Assembly: GCF_900142125.1 (NCBI RefSeq)
Contig: NZ_FQZT01000002.1
Location: 1 to 64,000, forward strand
DNA length: 64,000 bases
Source: Malonomonas rubra DSM 5091
GTDB taxonomy: Bacteria > Desulfobacterota > Desulfuromonadia > Desulfuromonadales > Geopsychrobacteraceae
Direction of reading: 5' to 3'
How positions within the stretch are numbered: position 1 is the stretch's first letter; every line of letters starts with the position of its first letter. The translations under genes were made by a program, and so were the position numbers. This document shows positions 26,150-35,751 of the stretch, piece after piece. Below the pieces are notes generated by a model. The model had not been told where the DNA came from and did not search any database. It saw only the letters and a list, made by a program, of their open reading frames with translations.

Positions 26150-27430
26150 ATGAGGGAAAACTGGAAAATTGAAACCCAGGCCGTTCAGGGTAACTACGCT
26201 CCGAAAGCTGCTGAACCGCGCACTGCGCCGATCCACCAGAGCACCACGTTCAAGTACGACAGCGCCGAGCATATGGCACAGCTGTTCGACCTTGATTGTG
26301 CAGATCCCATGTATACCCGCCTCGGCAACCCGACCACCAGCGTTTTCGAAGAAAAAATCGCGCTGATGGAAGGCGGCGTTGCCGCGCTGGCAACCTCTTC
26401 CGGTCAGGCCGCCTCGGCGGTTTCGCTCCTGAACATTACCCGCGCAGGACAGCATGTCCTTTCGGCCAGCACCCTGTACGGGGGCACTTACTCGCTGTTC
26501 GCCAACACTTTGCCGAAACTGGGAATTGAAGTAGGTTTCATTGACCCAGAAGCATCCGTCGAGGAGATGAAGGCGGCATTCCGCCCCGACACCCGCTGCC
26601 TGTTCGCGGAAACCATCGGCAACCCCGGCCTGAACATTCTCGATTTCGAGAAGTTCAGCAGGGTGGCAAAAGAGATGGGCGTCCCCCTGATCATCGATAA
26701 CACCCTTGCCTCACCGGCTCTTTGTCGCCCACTGGAGCATGGCGCTGATATCGTTATCCATTCCGCCACCAAGTACATTGATGGCCACGGGACCGCAGTC
26801 GGCGGTGTGATCGTCGACAGCGGCAAATTCGATTGGTCTGCGAGCGGTAAATATCCCGAGCTTTGCGAGCCGGACAGCTCCTACCACGGCCTGAAATATG
26901 TCGAAAAGTTCGGTCCATTGGCCTATATCGTCAAATCCCGTGCTCAGTATATGCGCGATCTCGGCGTCACTCCTGCTCCACAGAACAGCTTCCTGTTCAA
27001 CCACGGGTTGACCACCCTGCACCTGCGCATGGAGCGTCATAGCAGTAACGCTCTGGCCCTGGCGAAATTCCTTGAAAAGCACGACAAGGTTTCCTGGGTA
27101 AACTATCCGGGCCTGGAAAGCCACCCAAGCTATAAACTTACCCAGAAGTACCTGCCCAAAGGCGCCAGTGGTGTGCTGACCTTCGGCATTAAAGGCGGCC
27201 GTGAAGCTGGTATGAAATTCATGGAAGCCTGTAAGCTGATCGCTATGGTCGTGCATGTTGGTGATGCCCGCTCCTGCGTCCTGCACCCTGCAAGCACCAC
27301 GCACCGCCAGCTATCCGAAGCAGAACAGATCGCATCCGGCGTTACTCCAGACCTGATTCGCTTGTCAGTCGGCATCGAGCATATTGATGACATCATGGCC
27401 GATGTCGATCAGGCGCTGGCTGCCAGTTAA
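26150..27430 (+). CDS. metY: O-acetylhomoserine sulfhydrylase-type PLP enzyme (first of a tandem pair)
   Basis: This is a Cys/Met-metabolism PLP enzyme, most like O-acetyl-L-homoserine aminocarboxypropyltransferase, which makes homocysteine from O-acetylhomoserine and sulfide. The PLP lysine is in HSATKYIDGHGTAVGG. The phosphate-binding and gate residues are in TSSGQAASAV and YTRLGNPTT. The C-terminal substrate arginine region is SCVLHPASTTHRQL. The ATG at 26150 is chosen because GGAGG lies 8 bases upstream. The product is 426 residues. A terminator follows. Methionine gamma-lyase is the main alternative; the two are hard to separate by eye. Confidence 0.82.
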   Translation: MRENWKIETQAVQGNYAPKAAEPRTAPIHQSTTFKYDSAEHMAQLFDLDCADPMYTRLGNPTTSVFEEKIALMEGGVAALATSSGQAASAVSLLNITRAGQHVLSASTLYGGTYSLFANTLPKLGIEVGFIDPEASVEEMKAAFRPDTRCLFAETIGNPGLNILDFEKFSRVAKEMGVPLIIDNTLASPALCRPLEHGADIVIHSATKYIDGHGTAVGGVIVDSGKFDWSASGKYPELCEPDSSYHGLKYVEKFGPLAYIVKSRAQYMRDLGVTPAPQNSFLFNHGLTTLHLRMERHSSNALALAKFLEKHDKVSWVNYPGLESHPSYKLTQKYLPKGASGVLTFGIKGGREAGMKFMEACKLIAMVVHVGDARSCVLHPASTTHRQLSEAEQIASGVTPDLIRLSVGIEHIDDIMADVDQALAAS

Positions 27431-27458
27431 GCCATCTAAAAAAAGAAATTTCCTTTAA

Positions 27459-27490
27459 GGGCAAGCCTTTTGGCTTGCCCTTTCTTTTTA
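27459..27490 (+). terminator. Terminator after the first metY-type gene
   Basis: GGGCAAGCC and GGCTTGCCC form a 9-bp stem around TTTT, followed by TTTCTTTTT. It separates the two MetY-type genes, so the second probably has its own promoter in the 80 bases that follow. Confidence 0.88.
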
Positions 27491-27544
27491 ATGCTGTTAT
27501 AGCTTACCTCTATTCTTTACTATTTTAGTATCTTTAACACATAG

Positions 27545-28861
<1,317 letters not shown>

Positions 28862-29012
28862 ATCAGTAGAGTCGTGGCCTAAAAAAAATCAGATAAAGTT
28901 TGAGCGCATGCCCTACCTGGCGTGCCCGATAACAGTCACCGGCCAACAAAAAAACTGGCACCAGCGGTCCCGCATCAACGGATCTGGGGCAGTGCGCTCC
29001 AAACTCAAATGC

Positions 29013-29438
29013 CTAGTGGGCTGCCTTGTGAATCACGTCACTGACCTGATTCTTCATTGTTTCAGAGGGAGTAACAACAATATCTTTGCCCCCGATTTTG
29101 GCAGAATACCGAGTGTCATCCTGATTGGCTTCGTAAATTTCCCTCAACTTGTTGGATAGCGCTTTCAGGTCTTCAGGCTTGGCGCCTTTATCTGCAAGTG
29201 ACTTCAAACTGTGAACTTCGTTATCCTCTATCCATGCAATGCCGAAATTTTTAGGCGGTTTGCCGATGAAGACGTATCCCCCCTCTTCTCCCGGAACAAC
29301 CTCCAACGGCTTGTGGACTTGTTTGGATAGTGACTCAAGCTGATCGCGGATTTTCTCGATACGATTCGCCGCTAGGCTTTCTTCATCCAGTGGTTCATAG
29401 CCTTTACTGGACGCGAAAATTCTGTCGAAAAACCCCAT
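29013..29438 (-). CDS. Conserved-looking hypothetical protein, 141 residues
   Basis: I do not recognise this family. The soluble protein begins MGFFDRIFASSKGYEPLDEE, has a predicted helix (SLAANRIEKIRDQLESLSKQ) and a beta-containing middle (GGYVFIGKPPKNFGIAWIED). A charged helical C-terminal half includes DLKALSNKLREIYEANQDDT. There is no signal peptide and no cysteine. GAAAGGAG sits 7 bases before the ATG, and base use resembles the neighbours, so it is probably real. A T8 run follows a small CTGG/CCAG hairpin near 28946-28965 and may end its transcript. Confidence 0.7.
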   Translation of the reverse strand: MGFFDRIFASSKGYEPLDEESLAANRIEKIRDQLESLSKQVHKPLEVVPGEEGGYVFIGKPPKNFGIAWIEDNEVHSLKSLADKGAKPEDLKALSNKLREIYEANQDDTRYSAKIGGKDIVVTPSETMKNQVSDVIHKAAH

Positions 29439-29558
29439 AGTTGACTCCTTTCTGACCGGCGACAGAATATATATACCTTATCTTGCTTTTCATTAATTTC
29501 AAGGGCAGCAAAAATTTCCCGTTAATTCTCAGCAGCAAATATGCTATCGTCCCCCGCC

Positions 29559-30035
29559 ATGCAAACGAATAAACCTTTTCATATTGTCTTGATCGAACCT
29601 GAAATTCCGCCCAACACCGGAAATATCGGCCGGCTCTGTGCCGCAACCGGCAGCCACATGCACTTGGTTGGCAAGCTTGGATTTTCCATTGATGACAAAC
29701 AGGTCCGTCGTGCCGGGCTTGATTACTGGCCCTACGTCAAACTGCACTGTTGGGATTCGCTTGAACAGTTGCAGACGGAATATCCGGATGGACGCTATTG
29801 GTACATGTCGAAAAAGGCTGAGCGCAATTACACGCAAGTCGAATTTGAGGAAGGTGACTTTCTGGTTTTCGGCAAAGAAACCCTTGGTTTGCCGGAAGAA
29901 CTGCTCGATCAGGTTGGCAATCAAGCGCTGCGGATTCCGATCTTCACACCGCACGTCCGCAGCTTGAACCTGGCTAACTCGGCGGCGATCATCCTGTTTG
30001 AAGCGCTACGCCAAACAGGGCAGCTTGAAGAATAA
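29559..30035 (+). CDS. trmL: tRNA (cytidine(34)-2'-O)-methyltransferase TrmL
   Basis: TrmL is a small SPOUT-fold enzyme that methylates the ribose of the wobble base in tRNA-Leu. Diagnostic segments are HIVLIEPEIPPNTGNIGRLC at the N-terminus, LVFGKETLGLPEELL in the knot region and IPIFTPHVRSLNLANSAAII at the C-terminus. The ATG at 29559 gives a family-like N-terminus; an in-frame ATG at 29541 is possible and neither has a clear ribosome-binding site. It is a single gene facing htpG, with a shared hairpin between them. Confidence 0.9.
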   Translation: MQTNKPFHIVLIEPEIPPNTGNIGRLCAATGSHMHLVGKLGFSIDDKQVRRAGLDYWPYVKLHCWDSLEQLQTEYPDGRYWYMSKKAERNYTQVEFEEGDFLVFGKETLGLPEELLDQVGNQALRIPIFTPHVRSLNLANSAAIILFEALRQTGQLEE

Positions 30036-30063
30036 AAAAAGGCCGGTTCAAACTGAACCGGCC
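30034..30063 (-). terminator. Terminator between trmL and htpG
   Basis: GGCCGGTTCA and TGAACCGGCC form a perfect 10-bp stem with an AAC loop. Seven T follow on the minus strand, so it mainly terminates htpG, 22 bases after its stop. On the plus strand it follows the trmL stop but lacks a T tract. Confidence 0.88.
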
Positions 30064-30085
30064 TCCCATTTCCTAAAGTAAAACG

Positions 30086-31924
30086 TTAAATCATTCCCAG
30101 CAACTTCCCGCTTCGATCAAGAAAATCGGCCATCCTCTCTTTACTGATTGCCTGGTGCGACAGCATTGCCAGATCATAGATCTGCTGCATCAGCAGTCCT
30201 GCTGTTTCCTTGTCACCGGCATCCTGCAGACTCAGCACTTTTTCGACAGCCGGGCTGGCTGCGTTGACCATCAGGGTATGATCGGCAAACATGTCGGGCA
30301 TCTCACCCTGCCCCATCATGCTGGTCATCTCTTTGAAACGACGCTGCTGCTCATTGAGCAGGATCACTCCGGGAACCGTATTGTCCTTGAGAGTTTCGAT
30401 CCGGATGGTCAAGCCCTTGATGTCGAGTTCGGCTTTGAAGGTTTCTTCAATCCGATCCTTGCGGCTCTTGTTGTCGGCATCGACGATCTCTTTGCTTTCA
30501 TCCTTCTCTTCGATCAGATTTTCGGTCACGTCGGAGTCGACACGCTCGAACTTGAGATCACTATTCTTCGATTCGAGGAACTGGATAAAATGGTTATCAA
30601 TCATCGCATCGAGAATCAGCGCCTCCATGCCTTGCGCTTTGAACATCTTCAGGTAGGTCGCCTGTACGCCCTCATCATTGGCGTAATAGACCTTGTTCTC
30701 GTGCTTTTCTTTTGCGCGCTCAAGGTAATCGGGTAACGTGGTGTATTTCTCATCACCGGTCGAGCGATAGATGACCTGGTCCTTCACTTTGTCGTAGAAC
30801 TTGTCTTCGCGCATCATGCCGTATTTGACAAAAGTATGAATATCTTCCCAGATCGGCACGAAGATTTCGCGATCTTTCTTCGCCAGTTCAACCACCTTGG
30901 ACGCGACGCGGCCGCTGATGACTTCTCGGATCTTGCGCACTTGCGGCTCGTTCTGCAGATAGCTGCGGGATACGTTGAGCGGCAGGTCTGGCGCATCAAG
31001 GCAGCCCTGCAGCGGAGTAAGGAATTCGGGAATCAGCTCCGGGGTATTGTCAGAAACGAACACCTGATTACAGAACAGCTTGATGTGACTCTTGGTGACA
31101 TCGAACTCGTTGGTCAGGCGCGGGAAGTAGATGATGCCTTTCAAATTGAAAGGGAAATCGATGTTCAGATGAATCCAGAATAGCGGGTCCTGCGACATGG
31201 GATAGAGTTTGCGGTAGAACTCCAAGTATTCCTCATCTGTAACTTCACCGGCCGACTTGGTCCAGAGCGGGTTCTTGTCGTTGACCTCTTCGCCTTCCAG
31301 GGAGATGGAGACCGGCAGGAAGTTACAGAATTTCTTCAGCACTTCGCTGACACGATCCTTTTCGAGGAACTCTTTTTCTTCGTCATTTAAATGCAGGATA
31401 ATCTCGGTACCGCGCTCACTCTTATCGCTTGCCTCTAACTCGTAGCTGGTCGTTCCGGCACATGTCCAGTGGACCGCTTCGGCATCCTGCTGATAGGAGA
31501 GCGAACGGATCTCGACTTTATCTGCAACCATGAAGCTGGAATAGAAACCGAGACCGAAGTGACCAATGATCTCGTTTTTATCTTCAAGCCCCTTGAACTT
31601 TTCGATAAAATCCTCGGCCGAGGAGAACGCCACCTGGTTAATATATTTACGCACTTCATCAGCTGTCATCCCAAGACCGTTGTCGATTACGGTCAGAGTG
31701 CCGGCGTCTTTATCAATCTTGATATCGACCTGGTACTCATCCGTAAGCTTCAGTCCTTCCATTAGATTGATATTCTGCAGCTTGTGGATCGCATCGACAG
31801 CGTTGGACACCAGTTCACGCAGGAAAATGTCCTTATCGCTGTAGAGCCATTTCTTGATAATCGGGAAGATATTCTCGGTGTGGATTGAGATGGAGCCTTC
31901 TTCTTTTTGCAGCTTTTCAGACAT
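30086..31924 (-). CDS. htpG: Chaperone protein HtpG (Hsp90)
   Basis: HtpG is the bacterial ATP-dependent Hsp90 chaperone. The 612-residue protein starts with the GHKL ATPase domain: FLRELVSNAVDAIHKLQNIN, then DNGLGMTADEV (Mg/nucleotide) and GHFGLGFYSSFMVADKV (lid). The middle domain carries the catalytic arginine region (LPLNVSRSYLQNEPQVRKI), and the dimerisation domain ends the chain. Length and order are standard. AGGAGG stands 8 bases upstream of ATG, and a consensus-like promoter precedes it. It is a monocistronic unit ended by the hairpin at 30034. Confidence 0.97.
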   Translation of the reverse strand: MSEKLQKEEGSISIHTENIFPIIKKWLYSDKDIFLRELVSNAVDAIHKLQNINLMEGLKLTDEYQVDIKIDKDAGTLTVIDNGLGMTADEVRKYINQVAFSSAEDFIEKFKGLEDKNEIIGHFGLGFYSSFMVADKVEIRSLSYQQDAEAVHWTCAGTTSYELEASDKSERGTEIILHLNDEEKEFLEKDRVSEVLKKFCNFLPVSISLEGEEVNDKNPLWTKSAGEVTDEEYLEFYRKLYPMSQDPLFWIHLNIDFPFNLKGIIYFPRLTNEFDVTKSHIKLFCNQVFVSDNTPELIPEFLTPLQGCLDAPDLPLNVSRSYLQNEPQVRKIREVISGRVASKVVELAKKDREIFVPIWEDIHTFVKYGMMREDKFYDKVKDQVIYRSTGDEKYTTLPDYLERAKEKHENKVYYANDEGVQATYLKMFKAQGMEALILDAMIDNHFIQFLESKNSDLKFERVDSDVTENLIEEKDESKEIVDADNKSRKDRIEETFKAELDIKGLTIRIETLKDNTVPGVILLNEQQRRFKEMTSMMGQGEMPDMFADHTLMVNAASPAVEKVLSLQDAGDKETAGLLMQQIYDLAMLSHQAISKERMADFLDRSGKLLGMI

Positions 31925-31957
31925 GACCTAACCTCCTGTTATTAAATTGCGAACAGA

Positions 31958-31986
31958 AAGATAAGGAGATGAGATTTATTTGTCAA
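31958..31986 (-). promoter_or_regulatory. Sigma-70-type promoter of htpG
   Basis: Minus strand TTGACA (31986-31981), 17-base spacer, TATCTT (31963-31958), starting transcription about 27 bases ahead of the ATG. No sigma-32-type element was seen. Confidence 0.7.
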
Positions 31987-31995
31987 GGGCACAGC

Positions 31996-32023
31996 AAAAA
32001 CCCGCCTCAATGACTGAAGCGGG
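31996..32023 (-). terminator. Terminator after the 73-residue membrane protein gene
   Basis: Minus strand CCCGCTTCA and TGAGGCGGG pair with one G-T wobble around a 5-base loop, followed by five T. It lies 28 bases after the stop of the upstream small gene and just before the htpG promoter. Confidence 0.8.
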
Positions 32024-32050
32024 CTTATATGTTTATCGATGCGACGGATT

Positions 32051-32272
32051 TCAGAAACCAGGCATTGCCGCTATCCCGCGACAGAAAAAATAAATAGCGA
32101 ACAGCATCGGCATAACGATATTGCTGACGAAGTGAATCAGCAGCCCTGTGCTGCGCCCCCAGACCTTCTTCATCAGGGTCAGGCGAAAGTGTTCATTGTC
32201 CATCATAAGACGGATCAGGGAAACAGCCACAATATAAAACCCAAATAACGCTTTAACAATATCCAAGTCCAT
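32051..32272 (-). CDS. Small integral membrane protein, unknown function
   Basis: The 73-residue product has two hydrophobic helices (about 7-24 and 44-64) joined by a basic loop (HFRLTLMKKVWGRS). No family is recognised. It starts with ATG and ends just before a good terminator. It has its own unit between htpG and the ferritin-like gene. The two-helix design with a positively charged loop suggests both termini face the periplasm. Coding status is supported by the terminator and by the clean alternation of hydrophobic and charged stretches. Confidence 0.6.
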   Translation of the reverse strand: MDLDIVKALFGFYIVAVSLIRLMMDNEHFRLTLMKKVWGRSTGLLIHFVSNIVMPMLFAIYFFCRGIAAMPGF

Positions 32273-32375
32273 GGCAACCTCCGATCAAACACTGTTATAG
32301 ACAGCCTAGCAGATCGATTTTAGGTTTGCAACTCATTGTTTTTGCGTCTATTTGTGAATAAATACCGGATACGTA

Positions 32376-32410
32376 AAAAGGGTCTGAACTAACAAAGCAC
32401 AGACCCTTTT
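32376..32410 (-). terminator. Terminator after the ferritin-like gene
   Basis: AAAAGGGTCTG and CAGACCCTTTT form an 11-bp stem around a 13-base loop, 26 bases after the ferritin-like stop codon. Five T follow on the minus strand. Confidence 0.75.
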
Positions 32411-32435
32411 AAAACAAGCTGATATGGAATTATTA

Positions 32436-32915
32436 TTAGTTCTCCGCGAGGAAATAATCCTCATAGAAATCTTCCAGATTCTTCAGATGGCGAGTCTCAT
32501 CCGCCAGCAGACGCTTGAAAAGAGGAGCCATAGGTGCTCCCTCACAGCCCTGCAGCATGCGCTTATAAAAATCAACAGCCGCCTTCTCCAAATGAATCGC
32601 GTAAGCGAGAGACTGACGAGCATTTGCATTCGGCTCGAGCTCTTTTTGTTCAAATACATAGTTCAGATTAATCGTCGGAACCGGCTTCGACATATCTTCA
32701 TCATGCTCATAACCTTCAAGCAGTGCTTTTTCAATGCTTTGCTTGTGTTGCAGTTCTTCAACGGCCGCTTCTTTCAGGATCATCTTTGCCTGACGATCAT
32801 CGACGATTTTGATGGCGTAAAGGTAGTTACGAAAGCCCTCTTCTTCCATCTGGATTGCTTTTTCCAAAGCGGCTTCATAGGTATAGCAGACACCTTCTTC
32901 GACTTCTGGACTCAT
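32436..32915 (-). CDS. Ferritin-like / rubrerythrin-type di-iron protein
   Basis: This four-helix-bundle protein of 159 residues has the spaced carboxylate and histidine ligands of ferritin-like di-iron sites: EEEGFRNYLYA in helix 1, EAAVEELQH in helix 2, HLEKAAVDFYKRML in helix 3 and LADETRHLKNLEDFYE in helix 4. There is no C-terminal rubredoxin domain with CxxC pairs, so it is not a full rubrerythrin. Related proteins handle iron or peroxide in anaerobes. A 54-residue protein is encoded 26 bases upstream in the same direction, and a terminator follows. Confidence 0.85.
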   Translation of the reverse strand: MSPEVEEGVCYTYEAALEKAIQMEEEGFRNYLYAIKIVDDRQAKMILKEAAVEELQHKQSIEKALLEGYEHDEDMSKPVPTINLNYVFEQKELEPNANARQSLAYAIHLEKAAVDFYKRMLQGCEGAPMAPLFKRLLADETRHLKNLEDFYEDYFLAEN

Positions 32916-32941
32916 CTTGAATTCTCCCGTTCATCAAATGT

Positions 32942-33106
32942 TCAATAAATAACGATATAGCCGTGCTTAGTCGCTATCGCCGAGATTTCCAAAACATCAT
33001 CAATCTCGTAACTATTACCATCAAGCACGAACGTGTAGCCCCCTTCGGGCTTTTCCTTTGCCAGATCGATCAAATACTCAAAGCTTGCAGTTTTAACTGT
33101 CTCCAC
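32942..33106 (-). CDS. Hypothetical 54-residue protein upstream of the ferritin-like gene
   Basis: A GTG start at 33106 preceded by AGAGG (6-base spacing) opens a 54-codon frame: VETVKTASFEYLIDLAKEKP, GGYTFVLDGNSYEIDDVLEI, then SAIATKHGYIVIY. The pattern looks like a small beta-alpha-beta domain with a charged surface. I do not recognise the family. The good ribosome-binding site, natural amino-acid composition and place just before the ferritin-like gene (26-base gap) suggest it is translated and cotranscribed with it. Confidence 0.6.
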   Translation of the reverse strand: METVKTASFEYLIDLAKEKPEGGYTFVLDGNSYEIDDVLEISAIATKHGYIVIY

Positions 33107-33163
33107 TTAAAACCTCTTTATCATTAGCTAAAGGATAAGATTAGCACATCGTTGAAACCAAAG

Positions 33164-33583
33164 TCACTCACCAATGATTTTCACCAATACACGCTTGCGG
33201 CGGCGCCCATCGAATTCACCGTAAAATATCTGCTCCCATGGGCCGAAATCGAGTCGCCCTCCAGTGACGGCAACGACAACCTCGCGCCCCATGACGGTTC
33301 GTTTCAAATGCGCGTCACCGTTATCCTCACCAGTATTATTGTGCAAATAATTGCTGAGCGGTTCATGCGGGGCGAGCCCTTCCAGCCAGCGCTCAAAATC
33401 TTGATGCAGCCCACTTTCGTCATCGTTGATAAACACCGATGCGGTGATATGCATGGCATTACACAACAGCAACCCTTCCTGAATACCACTTTCCTGTAAA
33501 CATCGCTCCACTTGTGAGGTGATGTTACGAAACTCTCGCCGGGCAGGGATATCAAACCAAAGTTCTTTACGGTAGGATCTCAT
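33164..33583 (-). CDS. YjbQ-family protein (UPF0047)
   Basis: A 139-residue YjbQ/UPF0047 protein. The family landmarks are [20 protein letters not shown] and [20 protein letters not shown] with its cluster of histidines and acidic residues. [20 protein letters not shown] follows near the end. Members form trimers, and some were reported to have weak thiamine-phosphate synthase activity; the physiological role is not settled. Length and motif order are standard. It is probably a single gene, divergent from the glucosaminidase gene. Confidence 0.9.
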   Translation of the reverse strand: MRSYRKELWFDIPARREFRNITSQVERCLQESGIQEGLLLCNAMHITASVFINDDESGLHQDFERWLEGLAPHEPLSNYLHNNTGEDNGDAHLKRTVMGREVVVAVTGGRLDFGPWEQIFYGEFDGRRRKRVLVKIIGE

Positions 33584-33679
33584 CTCTTTAAATCCATTTT
33601 AACAGTCAAAATACATTTATGATTTTATATAGCTAGCCGCTAAGTGAAATCACACTCAGGTTATTTTATGCGAAAACTA

Positions 33680-33708
33680 TTGACTCCCATTCGCAGGTTC
33701 TATATAAA
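33680..33708 (+). promoter_or_regulatory. Sigma-70-type promoter of the Bax-like gene
   Basis: TTGACT (33680-33685), 17-base spacer, TATAAA (33703-33708) on the plus strand, about 55 bases before the ATG at 33763. The rest of the 180-base intergenic region is AT-rich with no further feature seen. Confidence 0.7.
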
Positions 33709-33762
33709 AGTTCGCTGCGCCGTCGTAAAGTATACAAGTAGCGCCGGTAGCACAGTAATTTT

Positions 33763-34665
33763 ATGTTAAAAATGCCTACAATCAAAACGATATTTTTCAT
33801 ATCCCTGCTGCTGTCTTTGCTGCTTGTCAGCTGCTCCGACAGCGCAGCTCCTGTCTATCAGGGCTCGGAGATTGAGATCCTCAAGGCCTCGGTAACGCAT
33901 GAACTGGAAAAAGAGTTCGAGCGTCACGATTACAGCCTTGACGAGCTTGATCACGGTGTGCCACCACTGATCCTGCAAACCATGCCGCGTGATCTTTCCC
34001 AGATCAGCTCCAGTTCACGCAAAAAAGAAGTTTTCTTCAAATCTCTACTGCCAATGATCCTGCTGGCAAACAATGAGATTCACCGAGAACGTAAACAGAT
34101 CATCGAATTCAAACAGATCTTGGAAAAAGGTGGCAAGCTCAACGACGACCAGCTGCACCGCCTGAACAGCCTGGCAACACGCTACAAAGTCGAAAGTGCC
34201 AACCTGACTTCAAAGCAAGCGCTTTCCGAATTGCTGCTGCGCATCGATATCATTCCCCCCGCCCTGGCCTTGGCACAGGCGGCCAACGAATCCGCCTGGG
34301 GAACGTCCCGCTTTTCCCAACAGGCAAACAACCTGTTCGGCGAGTGGACTTTCATCAAAGGTGCCGGTATTGTCCCGGAAGGACGGCCGGAAGGCGCAAC
34401 CTATGAAGTACGCCGTTTCGAGAACGTCTATGAGTCTATCCGCTCTTACCTGCGCAACCTGAACACTCATTTCGCATACAAAGAAATGCGTCAGATACGT
34501 GCCGAGGCACGTGCTGCTGGCAACAAGCTTAAAGCTTCAGAACTGGCAGAGGGGCTGTTTCGTTATTCGATCCGTGGTGAAGAATACGTCAGAGACCTGC
34601 AGTCATTGATCCGCAGTAACCGCCTCACCCGCTTTGCCAACGTCGGCTTGAAAAGCCGCGGCTGA
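33763..34665 (+). CDS. Bax-like glucosaminidase lipoprotein
   Basis: This predicted lipoprotein has a hydrophobic signal and lipobox LLLVSC with the cysteine near residue 27. It carries a GH73-type glucosaminidase domain of the E. coli Bax kind (about 150-290). The catalytic glutamate is in AQAANESAWGTSRFSQQANN, followed by the family segment NLFGEWTF and the fold-closing VYESIRSYLRNLNTH. Such enzymes cut N-acetylglucosamine linkages in peptidoglycan. The gene has its own promoter. Its last 63 bases overlap, on the opposite strand, the 3' end of a polysaccharide deacetylase gene. Confidence 0.85.
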   Translation: MLKMPTIKTIFFISLLLSLLLVSCSDSAAPVYQGSEIEILKASVTHELEKEFERHDYSLDELDHGVPPLILQTMPRDLSQISSSSRKKEVFFKSLLPMILLANNEIHRERKQIIEFKQILEKGGKLNDDQLHRLNSLATRYKVESANLTSKQALSELLLRIDIIPPALALAQAANESAWGTSRFSQQANNLFGEWTFIKGAGIVPEGRPEGATYEVRRFENVYESIRSYLRNLNTHFAYKEMRQIRAEARAAGNKLKASELAEGLFRYSIRGEEYVRDLQSLIRSNRLTRFANVGLKSRG

Positions 34666-35751
34666 GCCTTTTTTCACATCTAAAGAACTCTGCAGCGCCG
34701 GACGTTCAGCGTTCACCCAGGGCTGGCTGAACCAGTGCCAACCACCCTTTTTGCCCGGCACAGTCAAGGTGTATTTGTTACGACGACCAGACAGCGGTTG
34801 CTCTGCAATGACCCGGTACCAACCGGGACGTCCGATCACAGCAGCAACCGTGCAACTGTTCTCCCCCTGAACAAAGCAATTCACACGCCCCATATCGACA
34901 TCAGCAGTCTCCAATTGCAGCAACAATTCCGGCGGGTTCTCTTTATAGATGAGCGGGCTGACCGGTTCCTGCTGCAGAACCACCAGAGGCTTCATCTTTA
35001 ACTTGTCAATAAAACCCTTTAGAGTGGCGTAAGGTCCACCCATCGGGAAACGGGGCAAGGTAAAGAGATCATTTTTATCATGCACAACGCCTGACTGCTG
35101 GGCAAACGCAGACTCAAAGCCAAGCTCTTTGACCAAACCGATCACTTCATCCGAGTATTCGCCAAACGTGTAGGCAATAGATTTTGGCTGATAACCAAGC
35201 TGCTGTGAAAAAGCCTGCTGTGACTTAAGAATGTCTTTCTTTATTCGCTCTCGCCACGCAGCAAAGCTTTCTCCTTCCTCCATTTCCACCATATAAGGAT
35301 GGGATGCCGTATGGTTCTCAATCCCCACTCCTTCGGCATGCAACCCCTTTATCGTCTGCCAATCGAGATAACCGGAGCTACCGACTGCGTCAGTATTGAC
35401 AAACAACGTGATCGGGTAGCCATACTCCCGCACAATCGGCATGGCGCCATCAGCAAAAGATTGATAGGCGTCGTCAGCGCAAAGTGCAGCTGCCTTCTCC
35501 GGCAGTGATTCTCCCTGCTGGATACGCCGGACCACTTCGCCAAACGACAACACCTGGTAATTCTCCTGTTTCAGATAAGCTAGCTGCTCAGCAAAGATTT
35601 CAGTGGAAATATTGGTGGAGGGGTAACGGTTCTCGTCAAAGCGGTGATAGATAAATACATTGGCCTGACCGGCGCTGGCAACCTCCGCAAAAAGCAAAAC
35701 GCAAAGTGGAAGCACAAGCCACAAACGAAGACTTTTCATTTTAAAAACCAT
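34603..35751 (-). CDS. Polysaccharide deacetylase (NodB family), secreted
   Basis: A secreted 382-residue protein with a signal peptide (cleaved after VASAG) and a NodB homology domain (about 30-250). The metal-binding acid pair is in LCADDAYQSFADGAMP (usually TFDDGY), and the metal histidines are in ENHTASHPYM. The C-terminal 120 residues are a beta-rich region that I do not assign. Likely substrates are N-acetylated surface glycans or peptidoglycan. The ATG directly follows the stop of the RelA/SpoT-like gene; an internal ATG at 35739 gives a more standard signal peptide. Its tail overlaps the Bax-like gene by 63 bases. Confidence 0.85.
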   Translation of the reverse strand: MVFKMKSLRLWLVLPLCVLLFAEVASAGQANVFIYHRFDENRYPSTNISTEIFAEQLAYLKQENYQVLSFGEVVRRIQQGESLPEKAAALCADDAYQSFADGAMPIVREYGYPITLFVNTDAVGSSGYLDWQTIKGLHAEGVGIENHTASHPYMVEMEEGESFAAWRERIKKDILKSQQAFSQQLGYQPKSIAYTFGEYSDEVIGLVKELGFESAFAQQSGVVHDKNDLFTLPRFPMGGPYATLKGFIDKLKMKPLVVLQQEPVSPLIYKENPPELLLQLETADVDMGRVNCFVQGENSCTVAAVIGRPGWYRVIAEQPLSGRRNKYTLTVPGKKGGWHWFSQPWVNAERPALQSSLDVKKGSAAAFQADVGKAGEAVTADQ

